A stretch of DNA of 64,000 nt from Chryseobacterium arachidis. Lineage in GTDB: Bacteria; Bacteroidota; Bacteroidia; Flavobacteriales; Weeksellaceae. Shown one piece after another: positions 8,671 through 17,369 of the stretch. The notes below the pieces were generated by a model that worked only from the letters and a program-made list of their open reading frames with translations, was not told where the DNA came from and searched no databases. The stretch lies in assembly GCF_900129245.1 (NCBI RefSeq), contig NZ_FQUT01000017.1, forward strand, positions 34,852 to 98,851, written 5' to 3'. The position numbers were made by a program, and so were the translations under genes. The stretch's first letter is position 1. Each line of letters opens with the position of its first letter.

Positions 8671-8693
8671 AAACCACAGACAGAATCTGTGGC
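8671..8693 (-). terminator. Terminator hairpin of the gene at 8701
   Basis: The arms CCACAGA and TCTGTGG, with outer A/T pairing, lie just past the stop codon of the minus-strand gene. The same stem is used after lpdA (10984-11010). Confidence 0.75.
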
Positions 8694-8700
8694 TCATCGC

Positions 8701-9300
8701 TTATTTTCTATCGTACAGCTGCAGTATTTTCAGTAAATCTTTTTCTTCAAACAAGGTATCAAGAAGCGACAGAATATCCGGATATCCGTAAAATTTTTCT
8801 TTTAAAATAGCTACAGTTCCGGGCATTTTAAGATGTAATTCGGTAATATTTTTCTCTTTATGAAACATCAGATATTCAGTATCATTTGTTTTATAAGTAT
8901 AGATAGGACCAGAATATATGCTTTTCTTATACCAGCTTACTTTCTTTCCGCTAAACATTACCTGAAGCAGCCCGACATCTTTGGAAAGAGCTGTTTTTCC
9001 ATCTATGAATTTTCGTTTGACCTTTTTAAGATCTGTAATTTCCATATATTGAATATCATTTTCATAAACTTTCATTTTTTTTCCCGAAGGATCTAAAATT
9101 GTCATCCGTTTGATATAGGTTGCCGGAGAAAATTCTTCGTTGGTATAAAACCCAGTATTAAGAACTTTAGTCTTTATGGTGTCCGGTGAATTTTTCAATA
9201 CATATTTTATGGGAAAATAAACTTCGTTGTACAATTCTTCTTTTTGAGCAAACAATAAACTGCAATAAAACGCTGAAAGCAATAAACCAATTTTTTTCAT
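8701..9300 (-). CDS. Secreted protein of unknown function, paralogue of the next gene
   Basis: 199 residues with a signal peptide (MKKIGLLLSAFYCSLLFAQ). I chose the ATG at 9300; the start at 9351 would put 17 untypical residues before the signal peptide and lies across the terminator of the upstream gene. The mature part shares its layout with the product of 9404-9988: YxPxxYxLKxSxDTIKT near the N-terminus, a middle part with IEYMEITD-like strands, and the nearly identical ending LLKILQLYDRK. Family not known to me; likely periplasmic or outer-membrane-associated. Confidence 0.75.
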   Translation of the reverse strand: MKKIGLLLSAFYCSLLFAQKEELYNEVYFPIKYVLKNSPDTIKTKVLNTGFYTNEEFSPATYIKRMTILDPSGKKMKVYENDIQYMEITDLKKVKRKFIDGKTALSKDVGLLQVMFSGKKVSWYKKSIYSGPIYTYKTNDTEYLMFHKEKNITELHLKMPGTVAILKEKFYGYPDILSLLDTLFEEKDLLKILQLYDRK

Positions 9301-9316
9301 GAATGTAAGATACAAA

Positions 9317-9340
9317 AAAGCCCGGTAATTCCCAGGCTTT
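9317..9340 (-). terminator. Terminator of the gene at 9404
   Basis: On the minus strand AAAGCC and GGCTTT arms, with further GG/CC pairing, are followed by a T run. It lies between the two paralogues, so each is its own unit. Confidence 0.75.
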
Positions 9341-9403
9341 AGATATATCACAGTGAATATTCTGGCTGTTCTTCTATTTCAAAGAGAAAAACTTCGTTTC
9401 TAT

Positions 9404-9988
9404 TCATTTTTTATCATAAAGCTGAAGTATTTTCAAAAGATCATCATCAGTCTTCCATGAATTAACCAGAGCCATAAGATCGGGATATGCTGCGAATCTT
9501 GTTTTCAGGCTGTTTTTAAGTCCAGGATTAAAAAATCCGGATTCATTGATAATCTTTTTGTTTTTATCATCGACAAGAAAATCTGCTTTGGTAATAGTCC
9601 CGGTTCCATAAGGATAAAACCGATACCAATTCATGTTTTTGCCCTCATACAAAATCTCAATAAGGCCGCCTTCAATCTCCATTCTTCCCGCGGACGCATA
9701 ATATTCGTGGCTAATGTTGTTTTCGTCTGTAATTTTGATATATTCAACATCTTTTGGCTCTACCCAGGTTTCTACCCCATTATCGTCCCTCATCTTCATC
9801 TTAAACATAATGGTAGCAATATAATACTTTGTATTCGAGAATTTTCCTACATTTCTGATTCTTGTCCTGATAGTATCGCTGGACGTTTTTAAAATATATT
9901 CTGCCGGAAAATATCTTTTATCATCTTTCTGCTGCGAAAATAAAAATCCGAAACAAAAGAATAACAATAAAAATGCTGTTTTTTTCAT
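9404..9988 (-). CDS. Secreted protein of unknown function, paralogue of the previous gene
   Basis: 194 residues with a signal peptide (MKKTAFLLLFFCFGFLFSQ). I chose the ATG at 9988 over the one two codons upstream. It matches the neighbour at 8701 in order and spacing of motifs (RYFPAEYILKTSSDTIRT, VEYIKITDENN, then the terminal LLKILQLYDKK), so the two arose by tandem duplication. Both have a conserved acidic/aromatic C-terminus that is not a recognised sorting signal. Function unknown. Confidence 0.75.
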   Translation of the reverse strand: MKKTAFLLLFFCFGFLFSQQKDDKRYFPAEYILKTSSDTIRTRIRNVGKFSNTKYYIATIMFKMKMRDDNGVETWVEPKDVEYIKITDENNISHEYYASAGRMEIEGGLIEILYEGKNMNWYRFYPYGTGTITKADFLVDDKNKKIINESGFFNPGLKNSLKTRFAAYPDLMALVNSWKTDDDLLKILQLYDKK

Positions 9989-10000
9989 AATCAATAATTA

Positions 10001-10026
10001 AAAACCCGGAAAATTCCGGGCTTTAA
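10001..10026 (-). terminator. Terminator of the PH-domain gene
   Basis: On the minus strand a perfect stem CCCGGAA/TTCCGGG with flanking AAAG and T run sits 19 bases past the stop codon at 10045. Confidence 0.85.
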
Positions 10027-10044
10027 ATATAATATAATAATATT

Positions 10045-10659
10045 TTAGTTATTAATATACTTCTCAAAAATTCTTGAGAAATCTTTCTGATTATACTTGT
10101 CAAAACTATTCGTGTTCCATGCAAAAATATACTCATTGATTGCTCTTAATTCCTGGCTTTTCGAAACATTTTCCTGTTTTCCTGAAGCTACACTTGTGAT
10201 TGCTTTCTGAATGCTGTCATTGGAGAAATTCAATAGTGAGTGATTGTGATGAACTTCCTGCTGAATGGCCAAAAGAGCTTTATATAAATCTTTCAACTGA
10301 TCGATCTGACCTTTCGCCACGCTGATCATTAGAGGAACATTCCCGATATTGAACGAAATTTCAACATCCAGATCGATCGTTCCCGCAGTTTGCAAAGCAA
10401 TATTCGAGAAGGGAAACTGATAATATTCGTATCTCTTCAACACTCTCTTTTTATCCAGAGCACTTGCACCGTCGATATGAATCAATGCTCTGTTGGTAAA
10501 GCAATACTCGTCTCTTTTAGATTTAATTAAAAAGAAAATCTTTTCATTATCTTCCGATAAAATATAATCATCAGAATCTACTTTATCATAATCCTGAGAA
10601 GGAATAATTTTACCGATATCTCCTAATCCTAACGCTTCTGCAGCTAATTTTTTAAACAT
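10045..10659 (-). CDS. PH domain-containing protein, YvbH-like
   Basis: 204 residues without a signal peptide. The first 130 or so match the bacterial pleckstrin-homology fold (bPH_1, formerly DUF1696). Typical strands are FFLIKSKRDEYCFTNRALIHIDG and YEYYQFPFSNI. The last 70 residues are helical and resemble the YvbH oligomerisation extension. The first residues form the usual helix MFKKLAAEALGLGDIGKI. Function in this family is not settled; the Bacillus homologue is uncharacterised. It is cytoplasmic and single-gene. Confidence 0.8.
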   Translation of the reverse strand: MFKKLAAEALGLGDIGKIIPSQDYDKVDSDDYILSEDNEKIFFLIKSKRDEYCFTNRALIHIDGASALDKKRVLKRYEYYQFPFSNIALQTAGTIDLDVEISFNIGNVPLMISVAKGQIDQLKDLYKALLAIQQEVHHNHSLLNFSNDSIQKAITSVASGKQENVSKSQELRAINEYIFAWNTNSFDKYNQKDFSRIFEKYINN

Positions 10660-11037
10660 GGTTTATTTTAATTTGTATTTTATTAAGTGAGTAAAATTAA
10701 GAAAATAAGTGAGACAAAATCAAATTACCTTAGAGTCCTTCTAAATTTAATAAATATTACAATCATCATTCATTTTTTGACGCAAAGATTTTATTTAAAA
10801 ACTAATTATTTAAGTGAGCAAAGAAGAATCAACAAGTTGATTTGATGAAGCTGTGTTTTCAAGCTTCGCGAGACAAATTTTATTTGCCTTTGCTTCCTAA
10901 AAATAATGTATAAAATTGAATTAAAACTTTGCGTTTAAAATAATAGCGTCATAAAAATTTTAAATAAGCTCTTACAAAAAGAAAAAACCACAGACAAAAT
11001 CTGTGGTTTTAATATATTTAAAATTGATTATCTCAAA
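10660..11037. other. Intergenic stretch, no gene seen
   Basis: 378 AT-rich bases holding the promoter side of the PH-domain gene and, at 10984-11010, the lpdA terminator. I see no reading frame or RNA gene. Confidence 0.6.
10984..11010 (-). terminator. Terminator of lpdA
   Basis: AAAACCACAGA and TCTGTGGTTTT form an 11-bp perfect stem with a CAAAA loop, 28 bases past the lpdA stop. Confidence 0.9.
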
Positions 11038-12426
11038 TTAAATGTGAATCACTTCTCCGTAAGCAGCAGCAGCAGCTTCCATAATTGCTTCAGAAACTGT
11101 CGGGTGCGGGTGAATAGACTTGATGATTTCGTGACCTGTAGTTTCTAGTTTTCTAGCTACAACAGCCTCAGCAACCATATCTGTAACCCCTTCTCCGATC
11201 ATGTGACAACCTAACCACTCACCATATTTAGCATCGAAAATAACTTTGATGAAACCATCTGTATTTCCGTTCGCCGTAGCTTTTCCACTTGCGGAAAGAG
11301 GGAATTTACCCACTTTGATGTCGTATCCTTTTTCTTTAGCCTGTTTTTCTGTAAGACCAACAGAAGCCACTTCCGGGTGACAGTACGTACATCCAGGGAT
11401 ATTGCCATAGTCTATTTTCTCAACATGCATTCCTTTGATTTTTTCAACACAAGTAATCCCTTCAGCAGAAGCAACGTGCGCCAAAGCCTGAGTAGGAATC
11501 AAATCTCCGATTGCGTAATATCCAGGAACTGAAGTTTCATACCATTCGTTGACCAAAACTCTACCTTTATCTGTCTGGATTCCCACTTCTTCAAGACCGA
11601 TGTTCTCGATGTTGGCAGCGATTCCGACAGCAGAAAGTAAAATATCAGCTTCAAGAACGATGTTTCCTTTTGCCGTTTTTACAGTAGCTTTTACACCTCC
11701 TCCGCTTGTATCAACGCTTTCTACAGAAGCATTCGTCATAATTTCGATTCCTGATTTTTTCAGAGATTTCTCTAAGTGCTTAGAAATTTCCTCATCCTCT
11801 ACAGGAACGATATTTGGCATAAATTCAACAACAGTTACTTTTGTGCCCATTGTGTTATAGAAATCAGCAAATTCTACTCCGATAGCTCCGGAACCTACTA
11901 CGATCATAGATTTTGGCTGCTCAGGAAGAGATAATGCCTGTCTATATCCGATTACTTTTTTACCGTCTTGTGGCAAGTTCGGTAATTCTCTGGAACGTGC
12001 TCCCGTTGCGATAATGATGTGATTACCTGTATATTCGGTTACTTTTCCGTCTTTATCCGTAACAGAGACTTTTTTACCTTTCTGTACTTTAGCCGTTCCT
12101 AAAATAACATCGATTTTATTTTTTTTCATCAGGAATTCAATCCCTTTGCTCATTTTGTTGGCAACTCCACGGCTTCTCTGAATTACGTTCGGAAATTCAA
12201 AACTTCCTTCCACTTTGTTCAAACCATAATCTTCAGCATGGTTAATATAATGAAAAACCTGAGCCGATTTCAACAAAGCTTTAGTTGGAATACATCCCCA
12301 GTTAAGGCAAATTCCTCCTAAATTTTCTTTCTCGATAATTGCAGTTTTGAAACCCAACTGTGCCGCTCTGATTGCAGTAACATATCCACCAGGACCACTT
12401 CCGATGACAATAATATCGTAATTCAT
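11038..12426 (-). CDS. lpdA: Dihydrolipoyl dehydrogenase (E3)
   Basis: E3 flavoprotein that re-oxidises lipoyl groups of 2-oxoacid dehydrogenase complexes, using NAD. It has 462 residues, the usual length. The FAD-binding motif is IIVIGSGPGGYVTAIRAAQLG at the N-terminus; the redox-active disulphide is CLNWGC. The NAD-binding motif is VVGSGAIGVEF. The dimerisation domain carries the catalytic HPHPTVSE near the C-terminus. The ATG at 12426 gives the standard MNYDIIVIG start; 17 residues upstream from 12477 are not family-like. The partner E1 is fused and encoded at 45636, so the complex genes are scattered. Confidence 0.95.
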   Translation of the reverse strand: MNYDIIVIGSGPGGYVTAIRAAQLGFKTAIIEKENLGGICLNWGCIPTKALLKSAQVFHYINHAEDYGLNKVEGSFEFPNVIQRSRGVANKMSKGIEFLMKKNKIDVILGTAKVQKGKKVSVTDKDGKVTEYTGNHIIIATGARSRELPNLPQDGKKVIGYRQALSLPEQPKSMIVVGSGAIGVEFADFYNTMGTKVTVVEFMPNIVPVEDEEISKHLEKSLKKSGIEIMTNASVESVDTSGGGVKATVKTAKGNIVLEADILLSAVGIAANIENIGLEEVGIQTDKGRVLVNEWYETSVPGYYAIGDLIPTQALAHVASAEGITCVEKIKGMHVEKIDYGNIPGCTYCHPEVASVGLTEKQAKEKGYDIKVGKFPLSASGKATANGNTDGFIKVIFDAKYGEWLGCHMIGEGVTDMVAEAVVARKLETTGHEIIKSIHPHPTVSEAIMEAAAAAYGEVIHI

Positions 12427-12536
12427 TAGTTTAAAATTTTTATGCGAATTTAAGGAAAAATATTGGATGAAGCGCATTTATGATAATTCATCTGAGAATG
12501 CATCATAAAACAAGATTTTCATTTAATAAAAATAAA

Positions 12537-12565
12537 AAAAGAGAACACTTTTCGTATTCTCTTTT
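12537..12565 (-). terminator. Terminator hairpin
   Basis: AAAAGAGAA and TTCTCTTTT arms with an 11-base loop, between lpdA and the small gene at 12657 whose transcript it should end. Confidence 0.7.
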
Positions 12566-12656
12566 CATAAAAATTAATATCTTCTTAAAATTTCGTAAAA
12601 CAAATAATATAGAATTAAGCTATACTGATTTTAATATTTTAAAAAAATCTTTGTTA

Positions 12657-12917
12657 TTACATCTTTCTAAGCAATCTTTTCTGATCCTGATATTTCTGAT
12701 TTAAAGCCTTCAACTGATCTCTCTTCATTTGCTTCGTTGCCAGCGGATGGTTCAGAATTGCTTTTTTCTCCTGATTATATCTTTTATCCAGTTCACGCGA
12801 TTTTGTAGCAATTAATTCGCTTTTTGAAGGATGCGGCGGTACTGGCGGCCGCTGTTGTGCAAAAGCACTTGTTGATAAACCTATCAATAAAATCGTTGAT
12901 ATAAAAAACTTTTTCAT
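12657..12917 (-). CDS. Small secreted Pro/Lys-rich protein
   Basis: 86 residues with a clear signal peptide (MKKFFISTILLIGLSTSAFAQ). The mature part begins with a proline-rich stretch (RPPVPPHP) and continues as a charged helix rich in Lys, Arg and Gln (KRDQLKALNQKYQDQKRLLRK). That is the look of a small periplasmic or surface protein. No named family is recognised. Confidence 0.7.
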   Translation of the reverse strand: MKKFFISTILLIGLSTSAFAQQRPPVPPHPSKSELIATKSRELDKRYNQEKKAILNHPLATKQMKRDQLKALNQKYQDQKRLLRKM

Positions 12918-13039
12918 AACATTTATCTTTTTTGAATGATTTTAACTGATTATTTAATTTCAATTAATTTCATTCAGGTTCGTCATCAATATTACAGATA
13001 TCATACCATAATTTTCATCTTATGATTTTTTAAGATAAA

Positions 13040-14353
13040 TTACTTTCCTTTATAAGCAACTCTCCAGACAATACCGCTTACATCATCTGCCACCAACAGC
13101 GATCCATCTGCAATCTGTAAAACACCGACCGGTCTTCCGTACACATCTCCTTTAGCCTCATTAGCAATAAATCCAGTAAGAAATGGCTGAGACGGTCCTG
13201 CAGCTTTTCCGTTGGCAAAAGGCACAAAAGCTACCTGATAACCAACCAGCGAAGAACGATTCCAGGAACCATGCTGCCCGATGAAAGCTCCGTTTTTATA
13301 TTTTTCAGGAAACTGTTTTCCCGTGTAGAAAGTAAGTCCCAAAGATGCAGTATGACTTCCCAGCGGAACATCCGGAACAATTGTTCTGGAAACCATTTCA
13401 GGATTTTCACCTTTTCTTCTGGGATCCTCATGCTTTCCGAAGTAAGCATAAGGCCAGCCGTAAAAAGCATCTTTTTTTACACTCGTAAGGTAATCGGGAA
13501 CAAGCTCGTCTCCAAGTTCGTCTCTTTCATTCACCACTGTCCAAAGTGCTCCGGTAGAAGGATTCCAGCTCATCCCAACAGGGTTTCTAAGACCCGATGC
13601 ATAGATAATTTCAACGCTTCCATCAGGATTTACTTCCAGAATATTGGCTCTTCGGATCTCATTTTCCATTCCATGTTCTGCAACATTGCTTCCCGAACCT
13701 ACCGTAATGTAGATTTTTGACTGATCTTTACTCGCGATGAGATTTCTCGTCCAGTGATTATTGTAACCTCCTGCCGGAAGGCTGACAATCTTTTTTCCGG
13801 GCTGGGTTATTTTTGTGTCGCCCAATTTATAAGGATAAACCCAAAGCCCGTCGGTATTGGCGACGTAAAATTTATCTTTAATGATGAGCATTCCGTAAGG
13901 CTGGTTCAGATGATCCAAAAATACGGACGAAGACTCTGCAACACCGTCTTTGTTGGCATCGCGGTAAAGAATAATCCTGTTGGCAGATTTACCACCCACT
14001 TCAGCATCACTTTTTCCGCTGATATCATTTTTAATTTTTTCCGTAGCCGAACGTTCGGAATTAGAAAGTACTACGAAAATATCCCCGTTTTCAGCCTGAA
14101 TCATATTTCTCGGGCTCTTAATGTTTTCAGCAAAACGCGTAACCGTAAAACCTTGCGGAGCAATAGGAGCTTTATCTTTCGGCCATCCAATCACGTTGCT
14201 GAACTTATTTTTCGAATTTTTTTCATCCGGTGCAGGCAATTTTAAAGTATCTGTCTCGGTAACAACCTGCGTACCTGAAGAAACATTTTCTTTTTTATTT
14301 TCCTTGCAGCTAAAAAACAGCACTGCCAATGAAGGTAAGAGATAATTTTTCAT
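13040..14353 (-). CDS. PQQ-dependent sugar dehydrogenase-like lipoprotein (sorbosone dehydrogenase family)
   Basis: 437 residues. The N-terminus is a lipoprotein signal (LLPSLAVLFFSC, lipid-anchored Cys at residue 16). The rest is a six-bladed propeller of the glucose/sorbosone dehydrogenase family. It shows GFTVTRFAENIKSPRNM at the start, NHWTRNLIASKDQSKIYITVGSGSN, GLRNPVGMSWNPSTGALW, NERDELGDELVPDY, and GQHGSWNRS near the end. These proteins oxidise sugars with PQQ or, in many Bacteroidota, have unproven substrates. It is followed downstream by a small secreted protein and lies next to the GH3 and GH29 genes, suggesting a role in carbohydrate use. Confidence 0.85.
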   Translation of the reverse strand: MKNYLLPSLAVLFFSCKENKKENVSSGTQVVTETDTLKLPAPDEKNSKNKFSNVIGWPKDKAPIAPQGFTVTRFAENIKSPRNMIQAENGDIFVVLSNSERSATEKIKNDISGKSDAEVGGKSANRIILYRDANKDGVAESSSVFLDHLNQPYGMLIIKDKFYVANTDGLWVYPYKLGDTKITQPGKKIVSLPAGGYNNHWTRNLIASKDQSKIYITVGSGSNVAEHGMENEIRRANILEVNPDGSVEIIYASGLRNPVGMSWNPSTGALWTVVNERDELGDELVPDYLTSVKKDAFYGWPYAYFGKHEDPRRKGENPEMVSRTIVPDVPLGSHTASLGLTFYTGKQFPEKYKNGAFIGQHGSWNRSSLVGYQVAFVPFANGKAAGPSQPFLTGFIANEAKGDVYGRPVGVLQIADGSLLVADDVSGIVWRVAYKGK

Positions 14354-14398
14354 AAATTTTTAAGATTTGGTGTTAGAATAATTCCCGTCAAAAATTAC

Positions 14399-14431
14399 AA
14401 AAACCGTTCCCTTACACAGAAAACGGTTTTT
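14399..14431 (-). terminator. Terminator of the GH3 gene
   Basis: AAAAACCGTT and AACGGTTTTT arms (10 bp) with a 13-base loop, about 30 bases past the GH3 stop codon. Confidence 0.85.
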
Positions 14432-14459
14432 ATATATTCTTAAAATTGTATTGAAATTT

Positions 14460-17123
14460 TTATTCTACTTCAATATTCTGTTTTAAAGGCAGATTCTTAG
14501 AAGAATTTCCCACAAAAATTCTATACTCTCCTTTTTCAACAATCCAGTTCATTTTCTCATCTAAAAACTGCAATTCTTTCACTGGAACTTCAATTGAAAT
14601 TTGTTTTGATTCTCCTGACTTTAATTCTACTTTTTGGAAACCTTTCAATTCAATAATCGGCCTTGAAACTGAAGCCAACAAATCTTTTACGTATAACTGA
14701 ATAACTTCACTTCCTGCTTTTGGGCCTGTATTTTTTACATTGACATTTGCGATGATTGTATCATTTTCAGAATATTTCGTTTGATTTAACTGTAAATCGG
14801 AAATTTCAAAAGTTGTATAGCTTAATCCAAAACCGAAAGGATATAAAGGTTCTCCGCTTAAATCATAGTAATCGTTTCCTCTTCCCGTCGGATGATGATT
14901 GTACGCTAAAGGCAACTGTCCTTCCTCAATCGGGAATGTAATCGGCAATTTTCCCGAAGGATTTTCTTCTCCGAAAAGTACTTTCGCCACAGCATTTCCG
15001 CCTTCCTCTCCAGGATACCAAACATCTAAAATCGCACCGATTTTATCTTTCCAATCCGTAGTTTTTATAGCGGAACCTCCAACCAAGACAACCGTTGTCG
15101 GCTTACTTAGTTTTGAAACTTCGTGAATAAATTTTTCCTGATTTCCGGGCAAACTCAGCGAAGAACGATCCTGAAATTCACCTTCATGAATTCCTGCTAT
15201 CACGACGATGTAATCTGCATTTTGAGCAAGCTTCAAAGCATCACTAAAATCTTTTTGATAGTCATTCAAACCATAATTCCAAATCAATTCGATGTTGGCT
15301 TCTCCCCTGTTTTCATGGAATTCTACAATGATGTCATATTTTTGACCTTTAACGAAATCAATATTGATTGTTTTGGTTGAATAGCTCAGCTTTTCCCAAT
15401 TGTCAATCAATAATTTACCGTTTACATATAATCTGAAACCGTCATTTCCACGGAGTCCTAATTGATATTTTCCCGAATCTGGAGCTTCCAGTTTTCCTGT
15501 CCAGCGAACGCTGTAATGGTCCGGTTGAAGTTTTTCGGGATTTGGAGAATATAATGTCCATTTGAAATTCAATTGTTCGTCTTGTTTTTCAAAAACAGGA
15601 TTTCCTTTTAAATCAGTATTGGAAAAATAATTTCCTGTCAGTCCTTTTTGATTTTCTGAAGATAAAAACTCGGTCGGAACCGTTACAAATTGTTTCAAAT
15701 TCCAATCAATTCCTTTTGAATAATTGACTTCAATATTTTTATTTTTAACGAAATTTTTAATTCCATCTAAAATATTCACCTTCTTATTTCCCGGCCCTGA
15801 ATAACCACCCAATCTTGCGTCAACTGCATCCGTTCCAATCACCAAAATCCTTTTATAATTTTCTGAAATCGGAAGTGTCTGATTATTATTCTGAAGTAAA
15901 ACAAAAGATTCAACAGCAGTTTTTTCCGCTAAAGGCTTATGATTGATTTTCTTTAATTCTTTAATATCTTTATCAGAAACGTAAGGATTTTCAAACAATC
16001 CTAATTCAAATTTTGCTCTTAAAACTCTCGCTACTGCATCATCAATTCTCTCTTTTGAAATTCTTCCATCCAAAAACGGAGGAATAAACAATTTATAATG
16101 TTGATATTCGGTCTGGAAAATCACTTCAAGTCCCGCATTTATGGCCTGTGCAGAAGCATCATCATAATCTTTTGCCGTAAAATGCAAAACGTTTGCTCCA
16201 CCAACTGCACTCGCATCGCTGATCACAAAACCTTTGAAATTCCATTCTTTTTTCAATTTTTCGGTGAGTAACCAATGATTTGCCGTTGAAGGTCTTCCAT
16301 CCAATAAATTATAAGAAGTCATCACCGAACGACTTTTCCCTTGATTAAAGGCTTTTTGAAACGGAATTAAATGGGTTTCCTCCAAATATCTTTTACTCCA
16401 ATGAATCGGATATGAATCTCTCCCACCTTCACCAACATTTGCCAAAAAATGTTTCGGAGTCGTAATAATTCCCTGATTTTCAAAAGAACTGACAAAATTC
16501 ACACCCATCACAGAAGTTAAAAATGGATCTTCGCCATACGTTTCCTCCGTTCTTCCCCATCGAACATCACTTGCCAAATTCACAACCGGAGTCAAAATCT
16601 GACGGATTCCTCTCAACTTCGATTCTTTTGCAATTGCTGTCGATACTTCTTTCATCAATTGAGGATTGAAGGTTGCTGACAAACCGATTGCTTGTGGAAA
16701 AGCGGTTGCTCCTTCACGCATTAATCCGTGTAAAGCCTCATCAAAAGGGATAATCGGGATTCCCAACCGAGACTCTTCCACGAAATATTTCTGAATGGCG
16801 TTTATTTTTTTTGCCAGCCTTTCCGCGTCTTCATTTGCATTATATTTCAACAATTGTCCGGCAACTCCACCGCCTTGGTTTCCCGCACTCACCTGCAATC
16901 CGAAAATTCCGTGGGAATATTGACCTTTCGGAACGTTATCCAAATCTCCGGGAGTCATGAAGCATTGCCAGAATTTTTCTTCTGGAGTCATGCGCCTTAA
17001 TAAATCCTGGACTCTGGCTTCAATAGGCTGTTTGGGGTCTTTATATAATGGTTTTTGAGCTGTAATACATGTTGTGCTCAATAACGAAATTATTACAATT
17101 TTAAATCGAAGTTTTAAAGACAT
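14460..17123 (-). CDS. Glycoside hydrolase family 3 beta-glucosidase with PA14 domain
   Basis: An exported beta-glycosidase of 887 residues. A signal peptide spans residues 1-22. The GH3 N-terminal barrel carries the nucleophile D303 in GFVISDASAV. The GH3 C-terminal domain starts near residue 405 and is interrupted at about 493-615 by a PA14 domain (GLTGNYFSN to IELIWNYG), a known sugar-binding insert that shapes the active site. A fibronectin III-like domain ends the protein. The family acts on beta-glucosides or beta-xylosides; exact specificity cannot be read here. Together with the fucosidase at 17370 it forms a small glycan-degrading cluster without SusC/SusD genes. Confidence 0.93.
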   Translation of the reverse strand: MSLKLRFKIVIISLLSTTCITAQKPLYKDPKQPIEARVQDLLRRMTPEEKFWQCFMTPGDLDNVPKGQYSHGIFGLQVSAGNQGGGVAGQLLKYNANEDAERLAKKINAIQKYFVEESRLGIPIIPFDEALHGLMREGATAFPQAIGLSATFNPQLMKEVSTAIAKESKLRGIRQILTPVVNLASDVRWGRTEETYGEDPFLTSVMGVNFVSSFENQGIITTPKHFLANVGEGGRDSYPIHWSKRYLEETHLIPFQKAFNQGKSRSVMTSYNLLDGRPSTANHWLLTEKLKKEWNFKGFVISDASAVGGANVLHFTAKDYDDASAQAINAGLEVIFQTEYQHYKLFIPPFLDGRISKERIDDAVARVLRAKFELGLFENPYVSDKDIKELKKINHKPLAEKTAVESFVLLQNNNQTLPISENYKRILVIGTDAVDARLGGYSGPGNKKVNILDGIKNFVKNKNIEVNYSKGIDWNLKQFVTVPTEFLSSENQKGLTGNYFSNTDLKGNPVFEKQDEQLNFKWTLYSPNPEKLQPDHYSVRWTGKLEAPDSGKYQLGLRGNDGFRLYVNGKLLIDNWEKLSYSTKTINIDFVKGQKYDIIVEFHENRGEANIELIWNYGLNDYQKDFSDALKLAQNADYIVVIAGIHEGEFQDRSSLSLPGNQEKFIHEVSKLSKPTTVVLVGGSAIKTTDWKDKIGAILDVWYPGEEGGNAVAKVLFGEENPSGKLPITFPIEEGQLPLAYNHHPTGRGNDYYDLSGEPLYPFGFGLSYTTFEISDLQLNQTKYSENDTIIANVNVKNTGPKAGSEVIQLYVKDLLASVSRPIIELKGFQKVELKSGESKQISIEVPVKELQFLDEKMNWIVEKGEYRIFVGNSSKNLPLKQNIEVE

Positions 17124-17147
17124 CGCAAAATAATTTAATTTTTATAC

Positions 17148-17345
17148 GTTCTTTTGTCTTGAAACAAAAGAACCAAAAGTTCAAGACTTGGAACTCTACG
17201 CTAAAAATTAAAATTTAATCCTAAAATTCCCAAAACTTGTGCGAATTCAATATTTGTTCTTCGTTTCAATATTTGTCTCGCGCTTCAAACAATGGGAATT
17301 TCTTAACGGATTAAGTTTTAATTTTCTTAACGCTCCGATTTCCTA
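17148..17345. repeat. Intergenic repeat with hairpin
   Basis: A perfect 10-bp inverted repeat GTTCTTTTGT/ACAAAAGAAC (17148-17173) opens a non-coding stretch between the GH3 and GH29 genes. The stretch also contains a repeated TTCAATATTTGT (two copies near 17248 and 17267). The style is that of the short palindromic elements scattered in Chryseobacterium genomes. No gene is visible. Confidence 0.5.
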
Positions 17346-17369
17346 GGTCATTTTTAAGACTGTTTATAT

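Larger units (their letters stand above)
8035..8700. other. Gene-free stretch holding a decayed gene and a 21-bp periodic repeat
   Basis: About 660 bases without an intact gene. It contains a minus-strand coding remnant (8130-8309), a degenerate 21-bp repeat tract (about 8335-8640) and the terminator of the gene at 8701. GC content in the repeat tract is clearly higher than in the surroundings. Short frames that can be opened on the plus strand cross the repeat without any start signal or family resemblance. Confidence 0.7.

Noticed and set aside
13271..14345. Overlapping plus-strand frames inside the sorbosone-type gene
   Set aside because: Shadow frames of a clear minus-strand gene with intact family motifs.
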